Source of the DNA: Ilumatobacter sp.
Lineage (GTDB): Bacteria; Actinomycetota; Acidimicrobiia; Acidimicrobiales; Ilumatobacteraceae
Assembly (NCBI GenBank): GCA_007693335.1
Contig: REDU01000060.1
Coordinates: 1-64,000, forward strand
DNA: 64,000 bases
Reading direction: 5' to 3'
Part shown: piece after piece, positions 15,736-24,476 of the stretch
How the letters are laid out: every line of letters begins with the position of its first letter
How positions within the stretch are numbered: position 1 is the first letter of the stretch
The notes under the pieces: model-generated
Database searches by the model: none
Seen by the model: only the letters and a program-made list of their open reading frames with translations
Told to the model about the DNA's origin: nothing
Program-made: the position numbers and the translations under genes

Positions 15736-15758
15736 AGACTACTCAGTCAACATTGACT
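15736..15758 (-). promoter_or_regulatory. Possible internal promoter/operator at the end of arsR
   Basis: TAGTCT (15736-15741) is a -10 match 6 bases before the fusion gene's GTG, and a 6-2-6 palindrome AGTCAA-CA-TTGACT (15745-15758) covers its upstream side. Both lie in the last codons of arsR, so chance cannot be excluded. Confidence 0.35.
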
Positions 15759-16110
15759 CAACAAACCCTGAGTCACAAGCAGGAGCGAGCGCGGCCCGCA
15801 CCGCGGCGATGCCGTCGGGGCGCACCCGGAACCACGCCCACCGGCCGCGCTGCTCGCGGTCGAGGATCCCGGCGGCCACGAGTTGCGACAGGTGATGGCT
15901 GACGGTGGGCTGCGACCGCCCCAGCGGGGTCGCCAGGTCGCAGGCGCAGACCTCGCCCGCCGGCGCGGCGGCGATCATCGACACCAGACGCAGGCGAACC
16001 GGGTCGGCCAGCGCCTTCAGGACCCCGGCGAGTTCGACGGCGTCGTGCTCGTCGAGTGGCGCCCCGAGCAGCGGCGGGCAGCACAGCGTGGTCGGCGGAT
16101 CGGACGTCAT
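15739..16110 (-). CDS. arsR: ArsR-family arsenite-responsive repressor
   Basis: 123 residues. Winged-helix repressor that releases DNA on binding As(III). The inducer site is EVCACDLATPLGRSQPTVSHHL, with the cysteine pair on the first helix of the DNA-binding motif, and another pair (LCCPPLL, about residue 11) near the N-terminus. The ATG at 16110 is preferred over the GTG at 16116 because a promoter (-35 TTGCCA, 17-base spacer, -10 CAATAT) ends 6 bases before it. Divergent from arsI around an inverted repeat that overlaps this promoter, so autoregulation is expected. Confidence 0.94.
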   Translation of the reverse strand: MTSDPPTTLCCPPLLGAPLDEHDAVELAGVLKALADPVRLRLVSMIAAAPAGEVCACDLATPLGRSQPTVSHHLSQLVAAGILDREQRGRWAWFRVRPDGIAAVRAALAPACDSGFVESMLTE

Positions 16111-16116
16111 GGTCAC

Positions 16117-16155
16117 ATATTGACAGATGTCGATACATCTGGCAACGTATCGACA
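16117..16155. promoter_or_regulatory. arsR promoter with overlapping ArsR-type operator
   Basis: On the minus strand: -35 TTGCCA (16140-16145) and -10 CAATAT (16117-16122), 17 bases apart. A perfect 9-bp inverted repeat, TGTCGATAC (16128-16136) and GTATCGACA (16147-16155), covers the spacer and -35, and further TCGAT half-sites run toward arsI. This fits a repressor site controlling both directions. Confidence 0.7.
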
Positions 16156-16202
16156 GGCATCGATTCATCGGGCGGCCATCGCCCCACCGGAAGGACCACC
16201 AC

Positions 16203-16637
16203 ATGCGCCTGCAACTCGCTCTCAACGTCGACGATCTCGACGTCGCCGTCGACTTCTACACCAAGATGTTCGGCACCGAGCCCGCCAAGCGGAAGCCCGG
16301 GTACGCCAACTTCGCCGTCGAGAACCCCCCGCTCAAGCTGGTGCTCTTCGAGGGTGCCGGCGAGCCCGGGTCGATCAACCACCTCGGCGTCGAGACCGAG
16401 ACCGCGGAGGAGGTGCTGGCCGCCGAGGCCCGCCTCACCGAGTCGGGCCTCGAGACCACCGGCGTCGACGACACGATGTGCTGCTACGCCACCAAGACCG
16501 AGACCTGGCTCGACGGCCCCGACGGCGCCCGCTGGGAGTGGTACGTCAAGACCGGCGACAGCGAGCAGCTCGTGAACACGAGCATGGGCCGCGAGGGTGC
16601 CACCGACCCCGACGCCGGCCAGCGCTGCTGCGTCTGA
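16203..16637 (+). CDS. arsI: ArsI/CadI-family extradiol-type dioxygenase (C-As lyase-like)
   Basis: 144 residues, vicinal oxygen chelate fold in two beta-alpha-beta-beta-beta modules. ArsI uses Fe(II) and oxygen to cleave carbon-arsenic bonds of organoarsenicals such as methylarsenite. The substrate-binding vicinal cysteines are in DDTMCCYAT (about residue 97), and metal ligands are likely His in INHLGVE and Glu in WEWYV. A further CC is at the C-terminus (QRCCV). ATG at 16203, with GGAAGG upstream. Divergent from arsR. Distinguishing ArsI from cadmium-induced CadI proteins needs assay, but the setting favours ArsI. Confidence 0.88.
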   Translation: MRLQLALNVDDLDVAVDFYTKMFGTEPAKRKPGYANFAVENPPLKLVLFEGAGEPGSINHLGVETETAEEVLAAEARLTESGLETTGVDDTMCCYATKTETWLDGPDGARWEWYVKTGDSEQLVNTSMGREGATDPDAGQRCCV

Positions 16638-16641
16638 CCCT

Positions 16642-16694
16642 CCGACCTGTCCGCGATCGACCGGCAGAAACGCCCGATCCCCACAGACAGTTCG
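16642..16694 (+). repeat. Repeat family A, copy A2a
   Basis: Begins CCGACCTGTCCGCG and ends CAGACAGTTCG, the same outward arms as the other A copies. It starts 5 bases after the arsI stop and is the first of a tandem pair. Confidence 0.8.
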
Positions 16695-16705
16695 AGAGCA
16701 CCCCT

Positions 16706-16757
16706 CCGAACCGTCCGCGCCGAACCGGCGGATCCACCCGACCCCGACAGACAGTTC
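16706..16757 (+). repeat. Repeat family A, copy A2b
   Basis: Second tandem copy: CCGAACCGTCCGCG ... GATCCACC ... CAGACAGTTC. Its right arm runs into the stop codon of the convergent hydrolase (TGA within TGAACTGTC on the minus strand). Confidence 0.8.
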
Positions 16758-17619
16758 AGGGGTCGTGGCGCTCGATGAAGTCGAGCACGGCCGCGGTGAA
16801 CACGTCGTTGCGATCGCCGGCGATCATGTGGGCGGCGCCGGCGACATCGACGTCCTCGGCGTGGGGCACCATCTCCCGGAACGCCACCACCTCGTCCTCG
16901 GTCACCAGGTCCGACAGCTTCCCCCGCACGAGCAGCGTCGGGAGCGTCAGCCGGCGAGCCACCGCCTCGAGCTCGTCGTGGTGGCGGTCACGGGCGTGCT
17001 CGCTCGTGCCACCCGTGCGCACGTCGAGGAACGCCGGGTCCCAGTGCCACCGCCACCGCGCGTCCTCACCCAACCGGAGATTCTTGGCGAGACCGGAGAG
17101 ATCCTTCGGGCGCGGCCGGTGCGGCTGATACGCGGCGATCGCGTCGGCCGCCTCGTCGAGCGAACCGAACCCCTCGACGGCACGGTCGGCCATGAACTCG
17201 AGGATCCGCTCGGTGCCCCTCTTCGCCGGCCGGGGCGTGATGTCGACCAGCACGAGGGCGGCGAACCGATCGGTCGCAGCGTCGACCGCGTGCAATCCCG
17301 TCATCCCGCCGAGCGATGCACCCACCCAGACCACTGGCGCGCCCACCCAGTCGACCACGGCCACCGCGTCGTCGCGGTAGGCGGCCATCGAGTAATCGCG
17401 ATCTGCCGCCCACGTCGAGTCACCATGACCCCGCAGATCGATCGACACCACGCGATGACCCCGCTCGGCGAGCGTCCGGGCGGTGCCGCCCCACGAGTGG
17501 CGCGTCTGCCCACCACCGTGGGCCAGCACCACCGGAGAACGGGGACCGGACCAATGGTCGGCCACGATCGTGATGCCGGTCGGGGCCGCGATCTCGAGGC
17601 GCTCGGGGGCGGTCACCAT
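16756..17619 (-). CDS. Alpha/beta-fold hydrolase
   Basis: 287 residues. Alpha/beta hydrolase with oxyanion-hole HGGGQTRHSWG, nucleophile elbow GASLGG (Ser, about residue 102), acid in the LLVRGKLSDLV region and catalytic His in AGAAHMIAGD. Substrate unknown; epoxide hydrolases, lactonases and esterases share this layout. The ATG at 17619 overlaps the nadE stop (ATGA), so it is co-translated with NAD synthetase. The stop codon lies inside repeat A2b. Confidence 0.88.
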   Translation of the reverse strand: MVTAPERLEIAAPTGITIVADHWSGPRSPVVLAHGGGQTRHSWGGTARTLAERGHRVVSIDLRGHGDSTWAADRDYSMAAYRDDAVAVVDWVGAPVVWVGASLGGMTGLHAVDAATDRFAALVLVDITPRPAKRGTERILEFMADRAVEGFGSLDEAADAIAAYQPHRPRPKDLSGLAKNLRLGEDARWRWHWDPAFLDVRTGGTSEHARDRHHDELEAVARRLTLPTLLVRGKLSDLVTEDEVVAFREMVPHAEDVDVAGAAHMIAGDRNDVFTAAVLDFIERHDP

Positions 17620-19364
17620 CAGCCCCGGTACCCGCTGGTGATCGGCAGTCGGCGGTCCTTGCCGAACGCCTTGGGACTCACCCGGACACCTGGCGGGGTC
17701 TGGCGCCGCTTGTACTCGGAGATGTCGACCAACCGGGTGATGCGCCGCACGAGCTCCTCGTCGTGACCCAGTTCAACGATCTCGGCGGCGGTGCGGTCCT
17801 GCTCGACGTAGAGCTCGAGGATCGGGTCGAGCACCTCGTAGGCGGGCAGGCTCTGATCGTCGCGCTGATCGGGACGCAGCTCGGCCGAGGGCGGCTTGGT
17901 GATCACGTCGGGCGGGATGACGTCTCGCCCGGCCGTCTCGTTCACGTACCGACAGAGGTCGTACACCCGCAATTTCAGGAGATCCTTGATCACGGCGTAC
18001 CCACCGACCGAGTCGCCGTAGATGGTGAAGTACCCGACAGCCAGCTCGCTCTTGTTGCCGGTGGTGAGCACCATCCAGCCGAACTCGTTCGACAGAGCCA
18101 TGAGCGTCTGGCCGCGACAGCGACTCTGGATGTTCTCGTACGTGAGCCCGGGTTCACGGCCCTCGAACGGCTCTGCCAGCATGTCGAGGAACGCCTGGAA
18201 CGCCGGCTCGATCGAGATCGTGCGGAAGCTGATACCGAGGTTCTCGGCGAGCAGCTGGGCGTCGCTCTCGGAGTGATCGCTCGAGTAGCGCGACGGCATC
18301 GACACCCCGTGCACGTGATCGGGCCCGAGCGCGTCGGCGGCGATGCACGCCACGAGTGTCGAATCGATGCCACCCGACAGCCCGATCACCACGTCGGTGA
18401 AGCCGTTCTTGCGGCAGTAGTCGCGGGTGCCGAGCACGAGCGCGTCGTACAGCTCGCGATCGGGGTCGAGCGGCTCGGCGATCGGCTGCAACGGCGGGTC
18501 GTCGCCCACGGCCTCCGCGCGCACCGGGGCGTCGCTCACGTGCACCAGCGGCAGCTCGACGTCGATGCGTCGGCCGCGCGGGTCGAGCAGTCGCTTGCGG
18601 TACACCGGCGGGATCGGGATGTCGACCACCATCAGTGATTCGACGAACTGCGGCGCCCGCGCCAGCAGGTTGCCCTCGGCGTCGAACACGAGCGAGCCCC
18701 CGTCGAACACCAGCTCGTCCTGCCCGCCCACCTGGTTGACGTAGACGACGGCGCTGTGCGCATCGGTGGCGCGCGTGGCGAGCATGCGCTCGCGCAGCTC
18801 GGCCTTGCCGACCTCGAACGGGGAGCCGTTGAGGTTGATGTTGAGCTCGGCCCCACCAGCCGACTGGACGGCGAGCGGACCGAACGGGCTCCAGATGTCC
18901 TCACAGATCGAGATCCCGACCTTCACCCCACCGATCACGTAGAGCTCGAGCGGATCGCTGCCCGCACCATTGCGGTCGGTGCCGGGGGTGAAGTAGCGGG
19001 CCTCGTCGAACACCGAGTAGTTCGGCAGGAGCCGTTTGCGGTACGTGTCGAGCACCTCGCCGCGGGCGCACACGGCGGCCGCGTTGTAGAGGTCACGATC
19101 GACGTCGACGAAGCCCACGATCGCGGCGCACCGACCGGTGTGGGCGGCCAACTTGCGCAGCACCGACAGGTTGTCGGCCACGAACCCCGGCTTCAGCACC
19201 AGATCCTCGGGCGGGTACCCGGTGGTGGCGAGTTCGGGGAACGCCACGACGTCGCACCCCGCCGCCTCGGCGCGGTCGTAGGCGTCGATCATCAGAGCGA
19301 GGTTGCCCTCGAGGTCGCCCACGATGGGGTTGATCTGGGCCAGCGCCACGCGCAACACGGTCAC
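17619..19364 (-). CDS. nadE: Glutamine-dependent NAD+ synthetase
   Basis: 581 residues, two domains. The N-terminal glutaminase (about 1-270) has the nitrilase triad: Glu in FPELATTGYPPEDL, Lys in YRKRLLPNY and Cys in ISICEDIW. The C-terminal synthetase has the PP-loop GLSGGIDSTL (about 325) and TTGNKSELAVGY. It makes NAD+ from deamido-NAD+, ATP and glutamine. The GTG at 19364 is preceded at 6 bases by -10 TAACCT, so the mRNA is probably leaderless. Confidence 0.97.
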   Translation of the reverse strand: MTVLRVALAQINPIVGDLEGNLALMIDAYDRAEAAGCDVVAFPELATTGYPPEDLVLKPGFVADNLSVLRKLAAHTGRCAAIVGFVDVDRDLYNAAAVCARGEVLDTYRKRLLPNYSVFDEARYFTPGTDRNGAGSDPLELYVIGGVKVGISICEDIWSPFGPLAVQSAGGAELNINLNGSPFEVGKAELRERMLATRATDAHSAVVYVNQVGGQDELVFDGGSLVFDAEGNLLARAPQFVESLMVVDIPIPPVYRKRLLDPRGRRIDVELPLVHVSDAPVRAEAVGDDPPLQPIAEPLDPDRELYDALVLGTRDYCRKNGFTDVVIGLSGGIDSTLVACIAADALGPDHVHGVSMPSRYSSDHSESDAQLLAENLGISFRTISIEPAFQAFLDMLAEPFEGREPGLTYENIQSRCRGQTLMALSNEFGWMVLTTGNKSELAVGYFTIYGDSVGGYAVIKDLLKLRVYDLCRYVNETAGRDVIPPDVITKPPSAELRPDQRDDQSLPAYEVLDPILELYVEQDRTAAEIVELGHDEELVRRITRLVDISEYKRRQTPPGVRVSPKAFGKDRRLPITSGYRG

Positions 19365-19370
19365 ACGGCC

Positions 19371-19376
19371 AGGTTA
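19371..19376 (-). promoter_or_regulatory. -10 element of nadE (leaderless)
   Basis: TAACCT on the minus strand, 6 bases before the GTG at 19364. Confidence 0.6.
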
Positions 19377-19396
19377 CGACCCCCTCGCCCCCGCCC

Positions 19397-21790
19397 CTAG
19401 CCGGAGAAGGTGCCGAACACGTCGACGATCAGCGACGACGAACCGAACAGGGAGTACGTGACCGAGGCGTCGGTGCCGTACGGGGTGACGGCCAGGGCCG
19501 CCCTGGTCTGGCCCACGCCCGTGGCGTTCACGTTCGACACCTCGGGTGGCGCCGATCCCGCCGGGTACGCAGCGGCGAAGTCGAACCCCGACGTGTCGGT
19601 GATCGTGAGGTTCTGCAGTACGGCCCCGGCGGCGCCGGCACCCGGCACCGCACCGGAGTGGGCGATGGTGACACTGCCGCCCTCGGGGATCGAGGGCGAA
19701 CCCGGCGCCCGCTCGTCGAACAGGCGGACCGGTGCCACGGCGGAGAACAGACCGCTGGACGACACGGGCGCCGATGCCGAGGTCATGTACCCGACCACGT
19801 CGACCAGCACGTGATCGACCCGCACGAGGTCGAGCGCGATCGCGCCGTTGGCGCCGAGCGGCACGACGGCGAGGTTGGCGCGGATGTCGCCGTCGCCGTT
19901 GGTGTTGACGTTCGACGCGTCGGGCGCCGTCGAGCCCGCCGGGTGGGCGGTGACGAAGCCCGAGCGCGGTCCCTGCTCGCCCAGCGCCGTCAGGACCACC
20001 ACGGCGGCCTCCACGGCGCCATCATCGGGCAGGCCGAGTCGACCCGTCAGCGGCACGTCGACCGTGCTGTCGCCGTCGTCGTCGTTCGTGCGCCCGTACT
20101 CGTTCGACGCACCCGAGGCCAGCGCCGCACCGGCTCCCTGTCGGGTGTCGACGACGCGACCCGGATCGATCGGGACGAAACGGCCCGCCGCGACCTGGTC
20201 CGACCCCTCGTGGAACCAGCCCAGCACGTCGACCACCAGGTGCGTGGCGGTGGAAGTGCTCACCACGAACCGACCCAGATCGTCGAGCGTGACCACGGCG
20301 GTGTTGGCGACGTCCTCGCCCGGCTGCACCACGTTGATCACCGACGTGGACGGACGCAGCGCACGCGGTGACCACGCCTGCAAGAAGCCCCACCCGGCAT
20401 TGCCGGTCACGGTCAGGTTGACGAGCGCGGCGCGCACCGACGCCGACGGCGGCTCGACGTCGATCAACCGGGTGGTGGCCGCACGCAGGGGCCCAGCGGC
20501 CGCGCCGAGACCCGCCCGCGAGTCGTACACGCGGGTGGGCGGGACCGGATCGAACGAGAGGTCTGCAGGAGTCGGCGATGGCCCCGCGCCGGTCCAGGTG
20601 ATCTTCCGGAGCTCGTTGTCGGAGTTGAGCGTGTAGTACAGCGACAGGCGACCCTGCTGGTCGAACGCGAACAGCATGTCGGCCAGACCGAACACGCCGG
20701 TGGCCCACGGCTGGTCGTGATCGACCGAGCCGTTCGCGTCGAGCAGGAAGATCGTGCCGGCGCCGCCGTCGGCGTACAGGTACGCCCCGTCGTACTCGGC
20801 CGGCCAGAACCCGTCGGGCACGAACGCTCCCGCGGTGATGTACGTGCCGATCGAACGCGGGTACCAGGCGATCGGATCGGTGAGCCCGGCACCGACGCCC
20901 GGCTCGCACGGGCCCTCGCACAGGTTCCAGCCGTAGTCGAGACCGGCACCACCCTCGTTGACCTCCTCGGCGGTCACCTGCCCGACATCGTTGATGAAGA
21001 AGCGGTCACCACCACCGTTCGGGTCGAACGCGAAGCGGTACGGGTTGCGGAGCCCCGACGCGAAGATCTCCTGGCAGGTGGTGCCGGGTGTGTCGGGCCC
21101 CGCACCCCGGAACGCGCACCGGTCGGTCCCCGCGCCCAGGTACGGGTTGCCGGGGGCCGGTGCGCCGTCGGTGGTGATCCGCAGGACCTTGCCGCTGAGG
21201 TGCGACAGGTCGCGGGCGGCCGCGTTCGACGAACCCGACCCGGAGATGCCGCGGGGATCGCGCCCGGCGTCGCCGATCGACACGTAGAGGAATCCGTCGG
21301 ATCCGATGTCGAGATCACCACCGTTGTGGTTGCCGTTGATCGACGAGATGTCGTCGAGCAGCACCACCTCGCTGGTCGGATCGATCACGGCACCCATCTC
21401 GAACCGGCTGACCCGGTTGGCGCACCCACCGGGCGCGTCGGGCGCAGTGCGGGTGTAGTACACGTACACGTGGCGGTTCGTGAGGAACCCGGGGTCGTGG
21501 GTGAACCCCAGCAGGCCGCGCTCGGGACCCACGCAGATGCTCGGGATCTGCAGGACCGTGTCGAACGACGTGCCCGGCTGTCCGGCGCGGGCACGACCGC
21601 CCTGCTCGAGCAGCACGAGTCGGCCATCGGGGAGCGACTCGATGCCCGTGGGTGACGGCGCCGTCGCCACGAGCTCGTCCACGAACCCGTCGGGCACCGC
21701 GGCCGCCGTCACCGGTCGCTCACCTTGGGTGACGAGCACGCCACTGGTCGCGGCGAGGGAGCAGAGCACGATCGACCAGGCACGACGCAT
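19397..21790 (-). CDS. Secreted PQQ-type aldose sugar dehydrogenase-like protein with three C-terminal repeat domains
   Basis: 797 residues. Signal peptide (1-30), then a six-bladed propeller of the soluble glucose/aldose dehydrogenase family (about 35-410), with LLGFTHDPGF, NHNGGDLDIGSDG and ASGLRNPYRFAFDP. The remaining ~380 residues are three copies of a ~125-residue beta-rich module, each opening with PxRVYDSR, RVVDTRQG or RLFDERAP and ending LVDVLGWF, LVDVVGYM or IVDVFGTF. Such modules are common in secreted acidimicrobial proteins and may bind polymer or the surface. The ATG at 21790 has -10 TACGGT 6 bases before it. Confidence 0.85.
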   Translation of the reverse strand: MRRAWSIVLCSLAATSGVLVTQGERPVTAAAVPDGFVDELVATAPSPTGIESLPDGRLVLLEQGGRARAGQPGTSFDTVLQIPSICVGPERGLLGFTHDPGFLTNRHVYVYYTRTAPDAPGGCANRVSRFEMGAVIDPTSEVVLLDDISSINGNHNGGDLDIGSDGFLYVSIGDAGRDPRGISGSGSSNAAARDLSHLSGKVLRITTDGAPAPGNPYLGAGTDRCAFRGAGPDTPGTTCQEIFASGLRNPYRFAFDPNGGGDRFFINDVGQVTAEEVNEGGAGLDYGWNLCEGPCEPGVGAGLTDPIAWYPRSIGTYITAGAFVPDGFWPAEYDGAYLYADGGAGTIFLLDANGSVDHDQPWATGVFGLADMLFAFDQQGRLSLYYTLNSDNELRKITWTGAGPSPTPADLSFDPVPPTRVYDSRAGLGAAAGPLRAATTRLIDVEPPSASVRAALVNLTVTGNAGWGFLQAWSPRALRPSTSVINVVQPGEDVANTAVVTLDDLGRFVVSTSTATHLVVDVLGWFHEGSDQVAAGRFVPIDPGRVVDTRQGAGAALASGASNEYGRTNDDDGDSTVDVPLTGRLGLPDDGAVEAAVVVLTALGEQGPRSGFVTAHPAGSTAPDASNVNTNGDGDIRANLAVVPLGANGAIALDLVRVDHVLVDVVGYMTSASAPVSSSGLFSAVAPVRLFDERAPGSPSIPEGGSVTIAHSGAVPGAGAAGAVLQNLTITDTSGFDFAAAYPAGSAPPEVSNVNATGVGQTRAALAVTPYGTDASVTYSLFGSSSLIVDVFGTFSG

Positions 21791-21796
21791 GCTCCG

Positions 21797-21802
21797 ACCG
21801 TA
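21797..21802 (-). promoter_or_regulatory. -10 element of the sugar dehydrogenase gene
   Basis: TACGGT on the minus strand, 6 bases before the ATG at 21790; leaderless spacing. Confidence 0.55.
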
Positions 21803-21844
21803 CTCCCCAGCAACAGTGCGGTTGTCGCTCTCGTGATCCGCCGG

Positions 21845-21882
21845 TTCACACAGCATTCACATGGGGGCAACGGCATCGAAAC
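21845..21882 (+). promoter_or_regulatory. GlnR-like box upstream of glnII
   Basis: Four 5-mers, each ending in AC and each separated by exactly 6 bases: TTCAC (21845-21849), TTCAC (21856-21860), GCAAC (21867-21871) and GAAAC (21878-21882). This 11-base periodicity matches the actinobacterial GlnR box (four half-sites, n6 spacing). It lies 58 bases before the glnII start, and a GlnR-like regulator is encoded two genes downstream. Confidence 0.75.
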
Positions 21883-21940
21883 GGCCCGCTGACAGGGTGC
21901 GCTCGCCCCTACATCCGTTCCATCCGAAAGAGGACACATC

Positions 21941-22957
21941 GTGCCCTACCAGGCTGAATACATCTGGCTCGACGGCTCAACGCCCACCCAGCAGCTCCGC
22001 AGCAAGACCAAGATCGTGGCAGACGACGTCACCGAGCTGCCCATCTGGGGCTTCGACGGCTCCAGCACCGGTCAGGCCACCGGCGATCACAGCGACTGCG
22101 TGCTCCAGCCCGTGTTCTCCTGTCCCGACCCGATCCGGGGTGGGAAGAACAAGCTGGTGATGTGCGAGGTGCTCGACGCCGACACGCTCAAGCCGCACGC
22201 CACCAACACCCGCGCCATCGCAGCCAAGACCGCCAAGAAGTACGCCAAGTACGAGATGTGGTTCGGTCTCGAGCAGGAGTACACGATGCTCCGCCTCGAC
22301 GGCACGCCCATCGGCTTCCCCGAGGGTGGCGGCTTCCCCGGCCCCCAGGGCCCCTACTACTGCGGCGTCGGCACCGGCAAGATCATGGGTCGCGAGATCG
22401 TCGAGATCCACACCCAGGCGTGCATCGACGCCGGCCTCTCGATCTCGGGGACCAACCCCGAGGTGATGGCCGGACAGTGGGAGTTCCAGATCGGCCCGCT
22501 CGGCGTGCTCGACGTGGGTGATCAGCTGAACGTGGCCCGCTGGCTGCTGCACCGCATCGCCGAGGACTTCGACGTGGTGATCAGCCTCGACGCCAAGCCC
22601 GTCAAGGGCGACTGGAACGGCGCCGGTTGCCACACGAACTTCTCCACCAACGAGATGCGCGAGAGCTACGCCGCCATCGAGAAGGCCTGCAAGGCGATCG
22701 GCAAGAAGTTCGACATGCTCGTGGCCAACTACGGCGACGACATCGAGAGCCGCCTCACGGGCGATCACGAGACCGCCCCGTGGAACAAGTTCTCCTACGG
22801 CGTGTCCGACCGTGGCGCCTCGATCCGCATCCCGTGGCAGGTCGAGAAGGACGGCAAGGGCTACGCCGAGGACCGTCGCCCGAACGCCAACTGCGATCCG
22901 TACACCGTCGCCCGGCTCATCACCGACGTCGTGTGCACCGACGCCGCCGGCAAGTGA
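21941..22957 (+). CDS. glnII: Glutamine synthetase type II (GSII)
   Basis: 338 residues, the eukaryote-like short glutamine synthetase that makes glutamine from glutamate, ammonia and ATP. Visible family motifs are the N-terminal WGFDGSSTGQA, metal-binding GLEQEYTM, GTNPEVMAGQWEFQIGP and NGAGCHTNFST. GTG at 21941 with AAGAGG 7 bases upstream. A GlnR-like box lies upstream, and a strong terminator-like hairpin separates it from the GSI gene. Having both GSII and GSI next to a regulator is like the nitrogen regulons of Streptomyces and Frankia. Confidence 0.97.
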   Translation: MPYQAEYIWLDGSTPTQQLRSKTKIVADDVTELPIWGFDGSSTGQATGDHSDCVLQPVFSCPDPIRGGKNKLVMCEVLDADTLKPHATNTRAIAAKTAKKYAKYEMWFGLEQEYTMLRLDGTPIGFPEGGGFPGPQGPYYCGVGTGKIMGREIVEIHTQACIDAGLSISGTNPEVMAGQWEFQIGPLGVLDVGDQLNVARWLLHRIAEDFDVVISLDAKPVKGDWNGAGCHTNFSTNEMRESYAAIEKACKAIGKKFDMLVANYGDDIESRLTGDHETAPWNKFSYGVSDRGASIRIPWQVEKDGKGYAEDRRPNANCDPYTVARLITDVVCTDAAGK

Positions 22958-23006
22958 CACCCGTGCGGCGCTGAGCCGCCCGGGTGAGTCGCCGCACATC
23001 CGAGCC

Positions 23007-23035
23007 GAGAGGGGCCCCGATGCGGGGCCCCTCTC
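23007..23035 (+). terminator. Hairpin between glnII and glnA
   Basis: A perfect 12-bp stem GAGAGGGGCCCC / GGGGCCCCTCTC (23007-23018, 23024-23035) with a 5-base loop, followed by GCATTT. It should end or attenuate the glnII transcript before glnA. Confidence 0.8.
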
Positions 23036-23074
23036 GCATTTCCCACCGAACGATCCACCCGCGAGACTGAGGAC

Positions 23075-24421
23075 GTGAGCGGAATGCTCGACCAACACCG
23101 TGAGTACGTGCTACGCACCGTCGAGGAGCGTGGTGTCAGACTCGTGCGCCTCTGGTTCACCGACGTGCTCGGGAACCTGAAGAGTTTCGCCATCAGCCCG
23201 GCGGAGCTCGAGAACGCGCTGGAAGACGGCATGACGTTCGACGGGTCGTCCATCGACGGCTTCTCGCGTGTCCAGGAGTCCGACGTGCTGGCGGTGCCCG
23301 ACCCCGACACGTTCGAGCTCATCCCGTGGGGTGAGCCGGGAGCCGCCGAGGCCCGCGTCTTCTGCGATGTGCACCACCTCGACGGCACGCCGTTCGAAGG
23401 CGATCCCCGACAGGTGCTCCGCCGCCACATGCGCGAGGCCCACGACCAGGGGTTCACGTTCTACGTCGCGCCCGACATCGAGTTCTTCTACTTCGAGCAA
23501 CCCGTGCCCGGTGGGGCGCCACAGCCACTCGACGCCGGCGGGTACTTCGACCTCACCACGAACGACGCCGCCGGCAACCTGCGCAAGCAGACGATCCGCA
23601 AGCTCGAGCAGATGGGCATCCCCGTCGAGTACAGCTTCCACGAGGACGCCCCCAGCCAGCAGGAGATCGACCTCCGCCACACCGACGCCCTCACGATGGC
23701 CGACAGCGTGATGACGTTCCGGCTCGTGGTGCGTGAGGTGGCGGCCAGCCAGGGTGTGTACGCCACGTTCATGCCCAAACCGCTCGAAGGCGTGCAGGGG
23801 TCGGGGATGCACATGCACCTGTCGCTGTTCCGTGGCGACGAGAACGCCTTCCACGATCCCGACGACCCGTACAACCTCTCCGATCTCGCCAAATCGTTCA
23901 TGGCGGGCCTGCTCCGCCATGCGGCCGAGATCACCGCCATCACCAACCAGACCGTCAACAGCTACAAGCGACTGGTGCCCGGCTTCGAGGCACCCGTGCA
24001 CGTGAGCTGGGCCCGCAACAACCGCAGTGGCCTCATCCGCGTACCGGTCCCGAAGAAGGACAACCCCCTCGCGACCCGCATCGAGTACCGCTCACCCGAC
24101 CCGGCGTGCAACCCCTACCTCGCCTTCAGCCTGATGCTGGCGGCCGGGTTGCGCGGGGTGTCGGAGGGCTACGAACTCCCGGTCGAGGCCGACGCCAACC
24201 TGTTCGAGATCGGCGACGACGTGCTGGCGAAGCTCGGCATCGGCCAGCTCCCGCAGTCGCTGGCCGATGCGCTCAAGGTGATGGAGTCGTCCGACCTCGT
24301 GCACGAGGCGCTCGGCGAGCACATCTTCGAGTGGTTCCTGCGCAACAAGCGCGACGAGTGGCGGGCCTACAAGACCCACGTCAGTCGCTTCGAGATCGAC
24401 CGCTACCTGAGGTCGCTGTGA
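23075..24421 (+). CDS. glnA: Glutamine synthetase type I
   Basis: 448 residues, dodecameric bacterial glutamine synthetase. Active-site elements: MTFDGSSIDGF, DIEFFYFE, GSGMHMHLSLF, RLVPGFEAPVHVSWARNNRS and IEYRSPDPACNPYLAFS. The length and the absence of the conserved adenylylation-site tyrosine region put it in the GSI-alpha class, which is not controlled by adenylylation but by feedback and transcription. GTG at 23075, directly after a GAGG-containing ribosome site. The GlnR-like gene follows. Confidence 0.96.
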   Translation: MSGMLDQHREYVLRTVEERGVRLVRLWFTDVLGNLKSFAISPAELENALEDGMTFDGSSIDGFSRVQESDVLAVPDPDTFELIPWGEPGAAEARVFCDVHHLDGTPFEGDPRQVLRRHMREAHDQGFTFYVAPDIEFFYFEQPVPGGAPQPLDAGGYFDLTTNDAAGNLRKQTIRKLEQMGIPVEYSFHEDAPSQQEIDLRHTDALTMADSVMTFRLVVREVAASQGVYATFMPKPLEGVQGSGMHMHLSLFRGDENAFHDPDDPYNLSDLAKSFMAGLLRHAAEITAITNQTVNSYKRLVPGFEAPVHVSWARNNRSGLIRVPVPKKDNPLATRIEYRSPDPACNPYLAFSLMLAAGLRGVSEGYELPVEADANLFEIGDDVLAKLGIGQLPQSLADALKVMESSDLVHEALGEHIFEWFLRNKRDEWRAYKTHVSRFEIDRYLRSL

Positions 24422-24476
24422 TCACCCACGACCGGGCTCCCGGGCAGCGGCGCTCGCGATCGGACGGGAGTCGATC

